A program made the position numbers and the translations under genes. DNA of 64,000 bases from NCBI GenBank assembly GCA_938092135.1, contig CALLJL010000001.1, positions 1 to 64,000 of the forward strand, written 5' to 3'. This stretch comes from an uncultured bacterium. GTDB lineage: Bacteria > Acidobacteriota > Aminicenantia > Aminicenantales > CALLJL01. The notes beneath the pieces were generated by a model. That model was given only the letters and a program-made list of their open reading frames with translations. It made no database searches and was not told the origin of the DNA. Below, in pieces: positions 27,767 through 36,655 of the stretch. Position 1 is the stretch's first letter, and each line of letters opens with the position of its first letter.

Positions 27767-28777
27767 TTGCCGAAAAGATTCGTTGCTTATTTAATCTTTT
27801 TGGGCATTTATTTTTATAATTATTATTCCAATAGCCCTCAATCAAGAGAGAATGCTTTTTTAGACATATCTAATTTAAAGCTTGTCGATCTTGATGGGCA
27901 TATAGTTCCCATGGACAAAGTTAATGATAAATATATTCTTTTTCTTTATTTTGATTCCTTAAGATTAAGAGATAAAGAAATCCTCAGCTATGCTGAAGTT
28001 TTGTATCGAAAATATAAGCACAATGGCCTTAAAATTTTGGGGATTTGCTCTGGAAACGAAGCTGGTTGTAGAGAATTTCGCTCCAGGGCGGGTTTTTCTT
28101 TTCCATTTATTTTAGATAGAGAAAATGTTCTTAAGCATTTTTTAAATGTTGATTATTGTTGCGGGGCCACATTATTAATTGAAAAGAACGGGGTAATCAA
28201 GTTTCGTTCGCCCTTATTAATTAGTCAAGAAAATCTTCGGCAGCTTTTGGAAAAAGAAATTAAGGGGAAAATTGATTATAATTTGCCGCCGCCTCTTATT
28301 TCCGTACGAGATATAAAAAAAAGGCTTTTCTCTCTTTCATTTATTGATTTGGAAACCCACGAAATTAAGCAAATAAAAAATTTAGTTAACTTCGATTTCA
28401 CAATTATGAATTTCTACTTTAATTTTTGTCCCGGATGTAAACAAGCCAGGCGAAATATTACTTTAAAAACACTTAAGGAAGCCACTTTAAATTATAAAAT
28501 AAAAGCAGAAATATTTATTATTTTTCCATCTTTTTATACTGATAAAGATATTATCGAAGTAACAAAATATATTGATTTCCCTTTTCCGAAGCTAATCTAT
28601 TTCGGTGACTTTTTCTCTGATAATGAGAAATATGTTGCTGAACCGAGTAAAAAACTAGACCAGCTTATTTTGGTTTTAGATACTAACTTTAATATAGTTT
28701 TTATGGAATCACCAGATCAAGATGAATTATTTATACAAAATAGTATTTTGAGCTTAATAAAAAATATAAAAAAATGA
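27767..28777 (+). CDS. Exported tandem redoxin (TlpA/AhpC-like plus CXXC domain)
   Basis: 336 aa from a TTG start with AAAAGGG upstream. Residues 4-20 form a signal or anchor. The first domain (about 32-170) has a redoxin outline, LVDLDGHIVPMDKVNDKYIL then GLKILGICSGNEAGCREF and a C-C pair in VDYCCGATLLIE, but lacks CXXC in the normal place. The second (about 190-335) has FNFCPGCKQARRN, a proper CXXC after the first strand, and ends LILVLDTNFNIVFMESP like TlpA-type redoxins. Low GC compared with rhaAB. Overlaps the next gene by 4 bp (ATGA). A thiol-redox partner for the nearby Cys-rich peptide is plausible. Confidence 0.7.
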   Translation: MPKRFVAYLIFLGIYFYNYYSNSPQSRENAFLDISNLKLVDLDGHIVPMDKVNDKYILFLYFDSLRLRDKEILSYAEVLYRKYKHNGLKILGICSGNEAGCREFRSRAGFSFPFILDRENVLKHFLNVDYCCGATLLIEKNGVIKFRSPLLISQENLRQLLEKEIKGKIDYNLPPPLISVRDIKKRLFSLSFIDLETHEIKQIKNLVNFDFTIMNFYFNFCPGCKQARRNITLKTLKEATLNYKIKAEIFIIFPSFYTDKDIIEVTKYIDFPFPKLIYFGDFFSDNEKYVAEPSKKLDQLILVLDTNFNIVFMESPDQDELFIQNSILSLIKNIKK

Positions 28778-29523
28778 AATTTTTTTTAAAAAAATCTTTG
28801 CTTATTGTCGGATTATTAGCTTTAGTTATTTTGTTCTCATGTTTACCTCAATCTTCTTCTAGTTTGATTCACACGGAAGATATTGAAATTGAGCCTTTAT
28901 TTTCCTTAGAAAATTTTAGTGCGGAGATAATCAACACAGCCATTTTATATGGTAATTCTCTTTGTCAGGATAAAAATGAAAATTTTTATTTCTTAGAGAC
29001 AACTAATCATCGGATCATAAAAACTGACGTTCAAGGAAAAATCCTTAGTCAAATTGGCCAAATTGGCCAGGATGAAGGTGATCTTTATTATCCCTTTGGT
29101 TTTTATCTCTTAGGAGAATATCTCTATATTTTGAACAATACAGGAAAAGAAATTAAGATATTTTCTATTGAAGGAAGATATATTAATTCGTTTAAAATTA
29201 ATGACGTCTTTCAGGCTCAATCTATTGTTACTAATTCAAAATTAATTTTCGCGGATTTCAGATATAAAAATTGGAAAGCTCATGATAATTCCCATTTAAT
29301 TACAAGTTTATCCGTTGAAGGCAAGATAATAAATAGATTTGGTGCATTAATTGAATCAGATAACCTTTCAGGATATGTAAATTTTAATTTAGTTTATCTT
29401 TCTTTAGTCGATGATTTTCTTTTCGGTGCCTTCCATTATGTTTTGTTTTTTGCTCAGTTATCGGTCAGTCAGTGGCTGCACCGCCTATGCCTATTGTGGG
29501 GGAACGCAGGTTGCTTTTTGTGA
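28774..29523 (+). pseudogene. 6-bladed beta-propeller lipoprotein, 3'-truncated
   Basis: 249 aa. A lipoprotein signal (VILFSCLPQS, Cys at about 23) is followed by propeller blades: LCQDKNENFYFLETTNHRII, KTDVQGKILSQIGQIGQDEG, LYILNNTGKEIKIFSIEGRY. After about residue 220 the sequence stops looking like a propeller and runs out of frame into the cysteine-rich peptide coding region below. Normal members are about 340-390 aa, so a deletion probably joined the front of this gene to the back of a peptide gene near 29440. It is likely inactive. Confidence 0.65.
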
Positions 29524-29641
29524 GACATGGGGGTATTGCGAAAATGCCCATTGCTCAGCCATAGACTGTATCGCCGCAAGATGTCAATGTGATGGGGATA
29601 GGATAACCGCTATATGTGATCCTGGAGGATGCTCCCAATAA
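29411..29641 (+). pseudogene. Ten-cysteine peptide, leader lost by deletion
   Basis: In the frame 29411-29641, residues from about 21 on read SGCTAYAYCGGTQVAFC, ETWGYCENAHCSAIDC and IAARCQCDGDRITAICDPGG, with ten cysteines and no homologous spacing to the peptides at 12.4-13.0 kb. The upstream part of the frame belongs to the truncated propeller gene read in another phase, so the original signal sequence is missing. A short MFCFLLSYRSVSG start could be used, but I see no good ribosome site. The next propeller gene starts 22 bp after its stop. Confidence 0.5.
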
Positions 29642-29663
29642 AAATATTTCCAAGGAAGAGTTT

Positions 29664-30791
29664 ATGAAGAGATTTCTTAAATTGAAACTAAAAGGTTTGC
29701 CAAACCATGTAGTCTTCATATTTATTGTCTCGGGGCTGTTCTCCTCTCAGCAAGTAATTAATGAAAAACCAAAATATGGAAATTTTCGCTTCGATTTAAT
29801 AGAGGATGTCGTCATAAGGGAATCTTCAGTTGATGAGCCCTATATCTTTTCGAAACTTATTAATGACCTCCAAATTGACTCTAAAGGAAACCTTTACATT
29901 CTTGATACCGAAAAGCTGGTCAAATTTGATTCTCAGGGAAATTTTCTCAAGAAGATAGGTAGAAAGGGAGAAGGCCCAGGAGAATATCTGAATCCCTTTA
30001 ATATCTTTATTGATAATGAAGATAACGTTTATGTTTGTGACCGGGGAGTTTTAATTATTAAATACGATCCTGAGGGAAATTTTATTGACCAGATTCGATT
30101 GAAATTAACGATTCCCTTTATGCCTTTTGAAGCCAGAAATTTCTTTATCGATAAAGAGGAGAATATAATTTCTTTTTACCGCGAATTTTCAGAAAAAGGC
30201 GCTGACCGAACTTTAATTAAATCGAATAAAAGCGGAGTTTTGATTAGGAAAATATTTTCTTTTCCTGATATGGCTTTACAAGTTAAAGGCAAAGGAGGCC
30301 TTGGTGGAGTAGTCGGGGCAACAATTCATGCCTATACACCCAGTTGTTATTTTTGTCCATTAGCAAAGGACAGATTCTGTTATGGAGAAAATACTAATTA
30401 TAAAATTTTTATTTTTGATGGAAAGGGTGAGATTAATAAGGAATTCAGTCTGAAAGAAGAACCTCAACCTGTAACCTCATCTGAACGGGCTCTTTTTGTT
30501 AAGAGTAAAGACATCTTTCTTCCTAAATATCGGCCTTTTTTTAAAGCCATCCTATGCGATGAGGTCGGAAGGATCTATGTTGTCAGAACCAAATTACTTC
30601 AAGATAAGAGCAACCTTGAGGAAATTGACATTTTTAATGCGGAAGGGGTTTATCTTTACCGGGCTCGCTTAAATTTTCTGCCTCGAATCATAAAAAACGG
30701 CTATTTCTATGTTATCGACCAAAGGTCAGATGGCTTAAGAGAAATTAAAAGATTGAAGATTAAAAATTATCGCGACCTTGCTTCTTCTTAG
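29664..30791 (+). CDS. 6-bladed beta-propeller (NHL-like) exported protein
   Basis: 375 aa from the ATG at 29664, chosen for AAGGAAGAG just upstream; an in-frame GTG at 29616 would overlap the peptide gene. Hydrophobic residues 10-28 form a signal. Blades include LQIDSKGNLYILDTEKLVKF, DSQGNFLKKIGRKGEGPGEY, IFIDNEDNVYVCDRG and ILCDEVGRIYVV. The GRKGEGPGEY turn parallels GRKGQGPGDL in the propeller at 13.6 kb. It appears full-length, unlike its upstream relative. The ligand is unknown; location beside a peptide gene repeats the first locus. Confidence 0.85.
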   Translation: MKRFLKLKLKGLPNHVVFIFIVSGLFSSQQVINEKPKYGNFRFDLIEDVVIRESSVDEPYIFSKLINDLQIDSKGNLYILDTEKLVKFDSQGNFLKKIGRKGEGPGEYLNPFNIFIDNEDNVYVCDRGVLIIKYDPEGNFIDQIRLKLTIPFMPFEARNFFIDKEENIISFYREFSEKGADRTLIKSNKSGVLIRKIFSFPDMALQVKGKGGLGGVVGATIHAYTPSCYFCPLAKDRFCYGENTNYKIFIFDGKGEINKEFSLKEEPQPVTSSERALFVKSKDIFLPKYRPFFKAILCDEVGRIYVVRTKLLQDKSNLEEIDIFNAEGVYLYRARLNFLPRIIKNGYFYVIDQRSDGLREIKRLKIKNYRDLASS

Positions 30792-31613
30792 ACCGAATAT
30801 CTTAACCGCTTCCCCTTCAAGTCAATCGAGATTAGCTGGGATTACAGGTTGCCGAAAAATGGCAATTTAACAGGCAGAAAAGCCGACATAATTCAAACTA
30901 TTTTTATTACCGAAGGAAAAAGAGACAGGATTGCTTCATTGAACCCCATACTTATTTTATCTCCAGTTTCGTTTTACTATCTTATTCTAAAGCTTTGATC
31001 ATTAGTTCGCTGACTTTTAGCAGTGATTGAAGTTGAATAGGTGAGGTAAATCTTACTCGAAAGCTATGGGCATTAATTCGCCGATACCGTGGCTATCAAT
31101 AAGCTTAAAAGGGTCATCAGGCCAGATTCAATGAAACCGATTAGCCCTTTTTCCAGCAACTCTTGATAATCTCTGAGACCATTATAGGCAAGAATTACCT
31201 TCCTTGGGGTTAAATACTTTAAATTGGGTTTAAATTCTTTTAAAGTGAATACCACATTAAATCGGCTGGGCAAATTGGTTAGCGAAATGTTCTCTCTATT
31301 AGCTATTATTCATTAGGTGAAAAAATTTAATAAATTTGTTAAAAAATGGCTCTTCCGGGCTTTATCTAGGTAAATCTGAAGAATCAATGATATCTGAGGC
31401 GGTAAAAAGAGCTTTTTAAATAGGGGCTTCAAAGGAAATTTGATGCGGGCGCTCTCGTATCTTATTGATAATCTATCAATTAGCTTCATCAATAATGAAC
31501 TCGCACAGTGTGATGCGATATTAGGTGCGAGGAGAGCTCTCTTTTTACTCACAGCAAAGCCTGATGAGCCAAAAAAATTAAAAAATAAAATTTAATTTAG
31601 GGGGCAGGTAAAA
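30792..31613. other. Long intergenic region with unassigned short frames
   Basis: 820 bp. Minus-strand frames at 31073-31273 (contains VVFTLKEFKPNLKYLTPRKV) and 31313-31552, and a 50-codon plus-strand frame from about 31444 have protein-like composition but weak or no ribosome sites. I do not recognise any of them. They may be gene debris at the right edge of the inserted segment. No hairpins stand out. Confidence 0.4.
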
Positions 31614-34403
31614 ATGAGGTTTCTAAAATTACAAGAAAAGATAAATGGCAAATTAAAAGGAAATAAATCAGATAGAGCAAAAAAGATAATAGGGATTCTG
31701 ACAATCTTTCTCCGCGATTTCATCACGATCTCGGCCCTTTTTTTAATCCTTTCAGGCCTGAGTTATTTGGGTCAAAAAGTTATGGCTGCTGAAAACATTG
31801 AGCCCCTCCCCCCTTTTGATCTGAGAGTCGAATATCTTCGAAATCCTCTGGGTGTGGATACACCTTATCCAAGATTTTTCTGGAAAAACCGCCATCTCAA
31901 GCGGGGGCAAAAGCAAACTGCCTATCAGCTCATTGTTTCTTCCCGTCAAGAGGCCAGCTCTGGTGATCTCTGGGATTCAGGCAAGGTTCAAGATGATTCT
32001 TCGATTCAGATCGTCTATCGCGGCAAGCCTCTAGAGAGCAATCGGACCTATTACTGGAAAGTTCGGGTGTGGGACAAAGATGGAAAAGTTAGCCCCTGGA
32101 GTGAAGTCGCTCGCTTTGATACTGGTCTTTTTCAAGCTTCGGACTGGAAAGGCGAATTGATAACTGGAGACAACCTCTTTCGCCATGAGTTTGAATTAAA
32201 GGATGCACCTCGTCGGGCTCGGGCTTATATCTGTGGCCTCGGCTATTATGAGCTCAGAATTAATGGCCAGAAGATTGGTGACCATGTTCTTGATCCTGGC
32301 TGGACAACTTACTCCAAGCGAGTTCTCTATGTTACCTATGATGTAACCTCTTCTTTGAGAAAAGGAAGAAATGCTATTGGAGTCATGCTCGGTTATGGCT
32401 GGTCAAAAACTAAAATTTTACTTTTTCAGCTTTATGTCGAAACCCAGGATGGCCAATTGATAGAAATTCACTCTGACGAGCAATGGAAAACAGCTCGAGG
32501 CCCCATCGTTGAAGACAGTATTTATCATGGGGAAACCTATGATGCAAGACTGGAGGAACAGGGTTGGGACCTTCCCGGTTTTAATGATCAAGCCTGGAAG
32601 AAAGCCCAGAAAGCTGAGCCGCCCGGAGGCGTTCTGTCTTCCCAGATGATGCCAGCCATTAAAATTGTGGACACCCTGGTTCCCATTAAAATGACGAGCC
32701 CGGCTCCTGGCGTTTATGTTTTCGATTTAGGCCAGAATATCAGTGGCTGGGCTCAGCTAAAAGTTAGTGGTCCCCGGGGAACGGACATTCGCCTGCGCTT
32801 TGCTGAGCTTCTTTATGAGAACGGGATGATAAACCAAGAAAATTTGCGCTCAGCCCGAGCTGAAGACCATTATATTTTGAAAGGAGAAGGCGAGGAAATC
32901 TGGGAGCCCCGTTTCACCTATCATGGCTTTCGCTATATTGAAGTTACAGGCTTTCCTGGGACGCCGAAAATTGATTCAATTAGGGGAAGAGTCGTCCACA
33001 CGGCCGTTTCGGCGGTGGGCAATTTTGCCTGCTCCAACGGGCTTCTCAATGATCTGCAGAGGATCATTCTTTGGGGGCAAAAAACAAATTTACACAGCAT
33101 CCCGACCGACTGCTGTCAGCGAGATGAGCGGATGGGCTGGCTGGGCGATGCCCATGTCACGGCAGAAGAAGCCATTATGAATTTTGACCTGGCTGCCTTT
33201 TATACCAATTTTTTGCGAAATATCCGTGATGTTCAAGGTGAGGATGGCTCGATTACCGATACCGTTCCCCATGTCTGGGGGAGCCGGCCGGCTGATCCAG
33301 CCTGGGGCACGGCCTATCCTCTTATTGCCTGGTATATGTATCTTTATTATGGCGACAGACGTCTTCTTGAAGAGCATTATGAACCGTTAAAAAAATATGT
33401 CGAATTTCTCAGAAGCAAAGCTGAAAATGATCTGGTCAAATTCAGTCATTATGGCGACTGGGTGGCCATTGACAAATGCCCGGGGAGCCTTGTTTCTTCC
33501 TTCTATTATTATTACGATGTCAAAATTCTGGCTGAAATAGCCCGAATTCTTGGACAAATGAAAGAGGCCGATTATTATTCAAAGCTGGCCATTTCCATTA
33601 AGGAGGCCTTTAACCGCGAATATTTTGATCCAGCCACCCGGAATTATGCCGGTGGAAGCCAAACGGCTAACACCTTGCCCTTATTTCTTGACCTTGTGCC
33701 TGACCAATATCGCCGAGGCGTTTGGGCAAATCTATTTAATGATCTGGTTTATAAGAATGATTCCCATTTAACCACAGGCATTATCGGCACTAAATATATT
33801 TTTGATGTTCTCACTCGATTTGGAAATTCAGACCTGGCCTATGATCTTCTCACCAAAACTGATTATCCAAGCTATGGCTATATGATTAAAAATGGGGCCA
33901 CAACCCTCTGGGAGCTCTGGCAGCTGAGAGAAGGACCTTCGATGAATTCCCATAATCATCCCATGTTCGGTAGCGTCGGGGCCTGGCTTTATCGAGCTCT
34001 GGTCGGTATCAATCTTGCCTTGAATCCTCAAGGTGGGGCTGAGCTTACGCCCGAGGGAATAGCTTTTAAAAAAATAATCATCAAACCCCAGATGGTTAGG
34101 GATTTAACTTATGCTTCCGCTTCGATAAATACGATCATCGGTGAGATCAGTTGTTCCTGGGAAAAGGGCGATCGGAAAATAAAGCTGGAGGTCAATATTC
34201 CCGTTGGCTGTGAGGCCGAAATTTACCTTCCCCCTTTTCGTCTGAGAAATTTAAGGCTTCAAGAAAGTAGTATTCCTATTTGGTCTGAAGGCGAAACAAA
34301 AGTCCAAGCCGTCTCCGGCCTTGAAAGCGTTGAGTTTAAAGCCGGTTATGTAATTGTTCAAGTTGGTTCAGGGAAATATTTCTTTGAATTAATAGGAAAT
34401 TAA
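31614..34403 (+). CDS. Alpha-L-rhamnosidase, GH78
   Basis: 929 aa. A signal or anchor at residues 33-58 ends in a plausible cleavage site (KVMAAE), so the enzyme is exported. In order: an Ig-like N-domain (PPFDLRVEYLRNPLGVD), the rhamnosidase N-domain with LGYYELRINGQKIGDHVLDP and LGYGWSK, the jelly-roll domain, then the (alpha/alpha)6 barrel with DCCQRDERMGWLGDAHVTAE (acidic residues of the general acid region), WVAIDKCPGS and GATTLWELWQLREGP, plus a C-terminal beta-domain. It cleaves terminal alpha-L-rhamnose from glycans or glycosides, supplying RhaA and RhaB. Confidence 0.96.
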   Translation: MRFLKLQEKINGKLKGNKSDRAKKIIGILTIFLRDFITISALFLILSGLSYLGQKVMAAENIEPLPPFDLRVEYLRNPLGVDTPYPRFFWKNRHLKRGQKQTAYQLIVSSRQEASSGDLWDSGKVQDDSSIQIVYRGKPLESNRTYYWKVRVWDKDGKVSPWSEVARFDTGLFQASDWKGELITGDNLFRHEFELKDAPRRARAYICGLGYYELRINGQKIGDHVLDPGWTTYSKRVLYVTYDVTSSLRKGRNAIGVMLGYGWSKTKILLFQLYVETQDGQLIEIHSDEQWKTARGPIVEDSIYHGETYDARLEEQGWDLPGFNDQAWKKAQKAEPPGGVLSSQMMPAIKIVDTLVPIKMTSPAPGVYVFDLGQNISGWAQLKVSGPRGTDIRLRFAELLYENGMINQENLRSARAEDHYILKGEGEEIWEPRFTYHGFRYIEVTGFPGTPKIDSIRGRVVHTAVSAVGNFACSNGLLNDLQRIILWGQKTNLHSIPTDCCQRDERMGWLGDAHVTAEEAIMNFDLAAFYTNFLRNIRDVQGEDGSITDTVPHVWGSRPADPAWGTAYPLIAWYMYLYYGDRRLLEEHYEPLKKYVEFLRSKAENDLVKFSHYGDWVAIDKCPGSLVSSFYYYYDVKILAEIARILGQMKEADYYSKLAISIKEAFNREYFDPATRNYAGGSQTANTLPLFLDLVPDQYRRGVWANLFNDLVYKNDSHLTTGIIGTKYIFDVLTRFGNSDLAYDLLTKTDYPSYGYMIKNGATTLWELWQLREGPSMNSHNHPMFGSVGAWLYRALVGINLALNPQGGAELTPEGIAFKKIIIKPQMVRDLTYASASINTIIGEISCSWEKGDRKIKLEVNIPVGCEAEIYLPPFRLRNLRLQESSIPIWSEGETKVQAVSGLESVEFKAGYVIVQVGSGKYFFELIGN

Positions 34404-34691
34404 AGCTAATTCATAGCTCATCTTTTCCCGGATCGCATTTTCTCGCATCTTCTCCCAGATCGCATTTTCTCTCAAATCGCATCAATCCAAATAACAGGAT
34501 GTTCCTAAGAAAAGAGCCTCGACCGAAACTCCTTAATCGTCTCATTCAATCCCTTCCGCATCGGCGATACCTAGGAAGCTCTGGATCCCTTATGAACCTA
34601 AGAGCCTGGGAAAGCGCTCTGTCTTCCCGATTGAAACCCCATTAATAAAAACATCTTGAACTAATAAAATTTAAGTCAAAAAAAAGGTACT
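34404..34691. other. Intergenic spacer with short direct repeats
   Basis: Contains three diverged copies of GATCGCATTTTCTC between about 34430 and 34485. No gene seen. Confidence 0.45.
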
Positions 34692-34871
34692 TTAACTCGA
34701 TCTTCTTCGTGAGAGGCTAAGTCCGGCCAGAATGAAGTAAGATAGGGAAACTAAAAGAAAGGCCAACTTAAATTCAGGTTCTTTGATCATCCCTTTGAAA
34801 CTCAAATAAGACAGAATTAAACAACCAAAAAGAGATAATATGGCCATAATCTTTAACCAGATTTTCTTCAC
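34692..34871 (-). CDS. Small two-helix membrane protein coupled to the NCS1 permease
   Basis: 59 aa from a GTG at 34871 that overlaps the permease stop (GTGA). Two hydrophobic helices (about residues 5-25 and 36-53) flank a charged loop (MIKEPEFK), and the tail is SRRRSS. Stop codon at 34692-34694. Translational coupling and the helix-rich make-up argue for a real gene, possibly an accessory subunit of the transporter, although NCS1 carriers usually act alone. No family recognised. Confidence 0.6.
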   Translation of the reverse strand: MKKIWLKIMAILSLFGCLILSYLSFKGMIKEPEFKLAFLLVSLSYFILAGLSLSRRRSS

Positions 34872-36232
34872 GATTTTTCTCTCGAAGAAAGATTAAGAAG
34901 AACATAAAGAATGATGGTAAAAAAATAAGCAGGAAGCCACTTAAAATAAAGGTGTAAGGGCAGTAAAAAGGCGAAAATAAGACTGGCCATCCAGACGAAG
35001 GCTACCTTCCAGTTAAATAATTTTTCCTTTTCTTCCGCTTGATAACGCTTCAACTTAAGCCAGGGAAAAAGCCAGTGCTCAGCAAGAACAATGCCCCCGA
35101 TGGGCATTAGAATAAGTCCATAAATAGCGACATATTCAAGCAATTTCATAAAAAACAGCGGAAAACAGGAAAGAATAGAGGTTGCGGCGCCGGCGATTAA
35201 AGTTATTTTCCAGCGCGGCCAGCCAGTGACAGTTTGGAGAGCCAGGCCAGCTCGATAAAGAGTTGGATTGGCCGTTGTCCAGCCAGCTAACATGACCGCC
35301 GCGGCTCCAGCTAATCCCAAAGCTTCGAAGGCCATTAAGCCAGGATGCATTTTGCGGCCAATAGCCGCGACCATAATTCCTGAACAAATCCAAGCAAGAA
35401 AATGTCCAGTATACATGCCGAAAGCTGAATAAAAGCCATAGGTCCATTTTTTGGCATAACGGAAAAGAGCCATATCAGAAAGGCCTACATGCATGGCCAG
35501 GTTGCAGAACCAGGCAAAGAACATGACATGCCAGAAGCCGAATTTTTCCTGACCAGAAACGGGCAGGCCATTCCAGATTCTGGTGGTCGCTATCTCCCAG
35601 AAATGGCTAAAATCAGCTTTAATACCGAGCTTTGGTAAAGAAACTAAAGCGCCGGCTATAAAAACAAGGAAAATCCACGGCGAAGCGACAGAGGCAAAGC
35701 GGCTCAGCTTTTCAAAGCCAAGAATGGCCAGGAAAGTAAAAAGTAACCCGAGAGAAAGGCAGACAATAACCCAAAGCCAATTGCTGGGCCAGATATCATT
35801 AAGGGCCGGGACTTTCATTTTAAAGGCCAGACCGACGGCTGTCGCTGAAACCGAGATCATAGCCCCGGCTAAAATGCAATAAAGAAAAGCATTAGCCAGA
35901 TTGTAGATTATCATTACGCCAGGGCCGGCTATTTTTCTTAAATACCAATAAAGGGTTAGTCTGGTGCTTGCTGCTATCGGCGCACAAAGAAAAGTCCAGC
36001 TCAGGACAGCCAGCAAATTACCGATGATTAAACCGAAAAGGAGTTCTTTGGCCCCAAGGCCATGAAGGACAAAGAAAGCGCCAATGACGAATTCGGTTGC
36101 CGCCACATGCTCGCCGGCAAAGACGCTGGCGAAAAGACTGCCGCCTTTGAGCTTTTCAGGCGAAACTGGTTCCCGATCGAATTCATAAAAACGGTCCATT
36201 TGGCGGGCCATCTGCGCCATTTTAATTCCCAT
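34868..36232 (-). CDS. NCS1-family permease (cytosine/purine/allantoin-type)
   Basis: 454 aa with about 12 transmembrane segments, as usual for NCS1 (APC superfamily, sodium- or proton-coupled). GEHVAATEFVIGAFFVLHGL near the start, NLANAFLYCILAGAMISVSA, and LAGWTTANPTLYRAGLALQT (the family's WTTxxxNxY-like helix 8 motif) are diagnostic. Substrates of the family are nucleobases, allantoin, hydantoins and thiamine; which one here is unknown. A secreted ADP-ribosylglycohydrolase-like gene lies 3 kb away on the same strand, which hints at nucleoside-related scavenging. Confidence 0.85.
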   Translation of the reverse strand: MGIKMAQMARQMDRFYEFDREPVSPEKLKGGSLFASVFAGEHVAATEFVIGAFFVLHGLGAKELLFGLIIGNLLAVLSWTFLCAPIAASTRLTLYWYLRKIAGPGVMIIYNLANAFLYCILAGAMISVSATAVGLAFKMKVPALNDIWPSNWLWVIVCLSLGLLFTFLAILGFEKLSRFASVASPWIFLVFIAGALVSLPKLGIKADFSHFWEIATTRIWNGLPVSGQEKFGFWHVMFFAWFCNLAMHVGLSDMALFRYAKKWTYGFYSAFGMYTGHFLAWICSGIMVAAIGRKMHPGLMAFEALGLAGAAAVMLAGWTTANPTLYRAGLALQTVTGWPRWKITLIAGAATSILSCFPLFFMKLLEYVAIYGLILMPIGGIVLAEHWLFPWLKLKRYQAEEKEKLFNWKVAFVWMASLIFAFLLPLHLYFKWLPAYFFTIILYVLLNLSSREKS

Positions 36233-36430
36233 TTTTATTTACCCTCGATTTTTCAATTGAGCCATTATAAATAAAAAATTAAAATAAATCGATTTTTCTT
36301 ATTTTAACCAGGAATGAAAAATCCCGAAAAATTAACCCTATTTCTCCCCAAATGGTTCGCTTTCAGCCAAACTGAGGTTGGGATCAGTTGACTAGATTTG
36401 AAGTTTAGTTTCTTTGAAAAATTTAGAGTG
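36233..36430. other. Intergenic, no gene seen
   Basis: AT-rich, contains no clear repeats. It precedes a small gene fragment. Confidence 0.4.
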
Positions 36431-36574
36431 ATGTTTGACTCAGATCGCAGCAGGAGGGGGCAGTTTGTTATTTCCGAAAATCAGGATGGCCGGTTCGAAC
36501 CTTTGAAGTTGATAAAACATGAATTTAAACTAACAGGGGAACTGAATGAGGTCAATTTAAAAAATAAAAAATAA
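36431..36574 (+). other. Possible C-terminal gene fragment or small ORF
   Basis: 47 codons from the ATG at 36431: FDSDRSRRGQFVISENQDG followed by RFEPLKLIKHEFKLTGEL. Composition looks like coding sequence, but there is no clear ribosome site and an in-frame stop lies 14 codons upstream. It is probably the tail of a decayed protein. Confidence 0.25.
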
Positions 36575-36655
36575 CAGAAGAGGATGTTTATATCTCTTTC
36601 ATAGTGAATTGAGATAAAAAGTCAGGATTCTTCTTTAATTAATAGATTGGCAGCT

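Noticed and set aside
31073-31552. Minus-strand frames as real genes
   Set aside because: Protein-like composition but no supported start or family; kept only as unassigned intergenic content.
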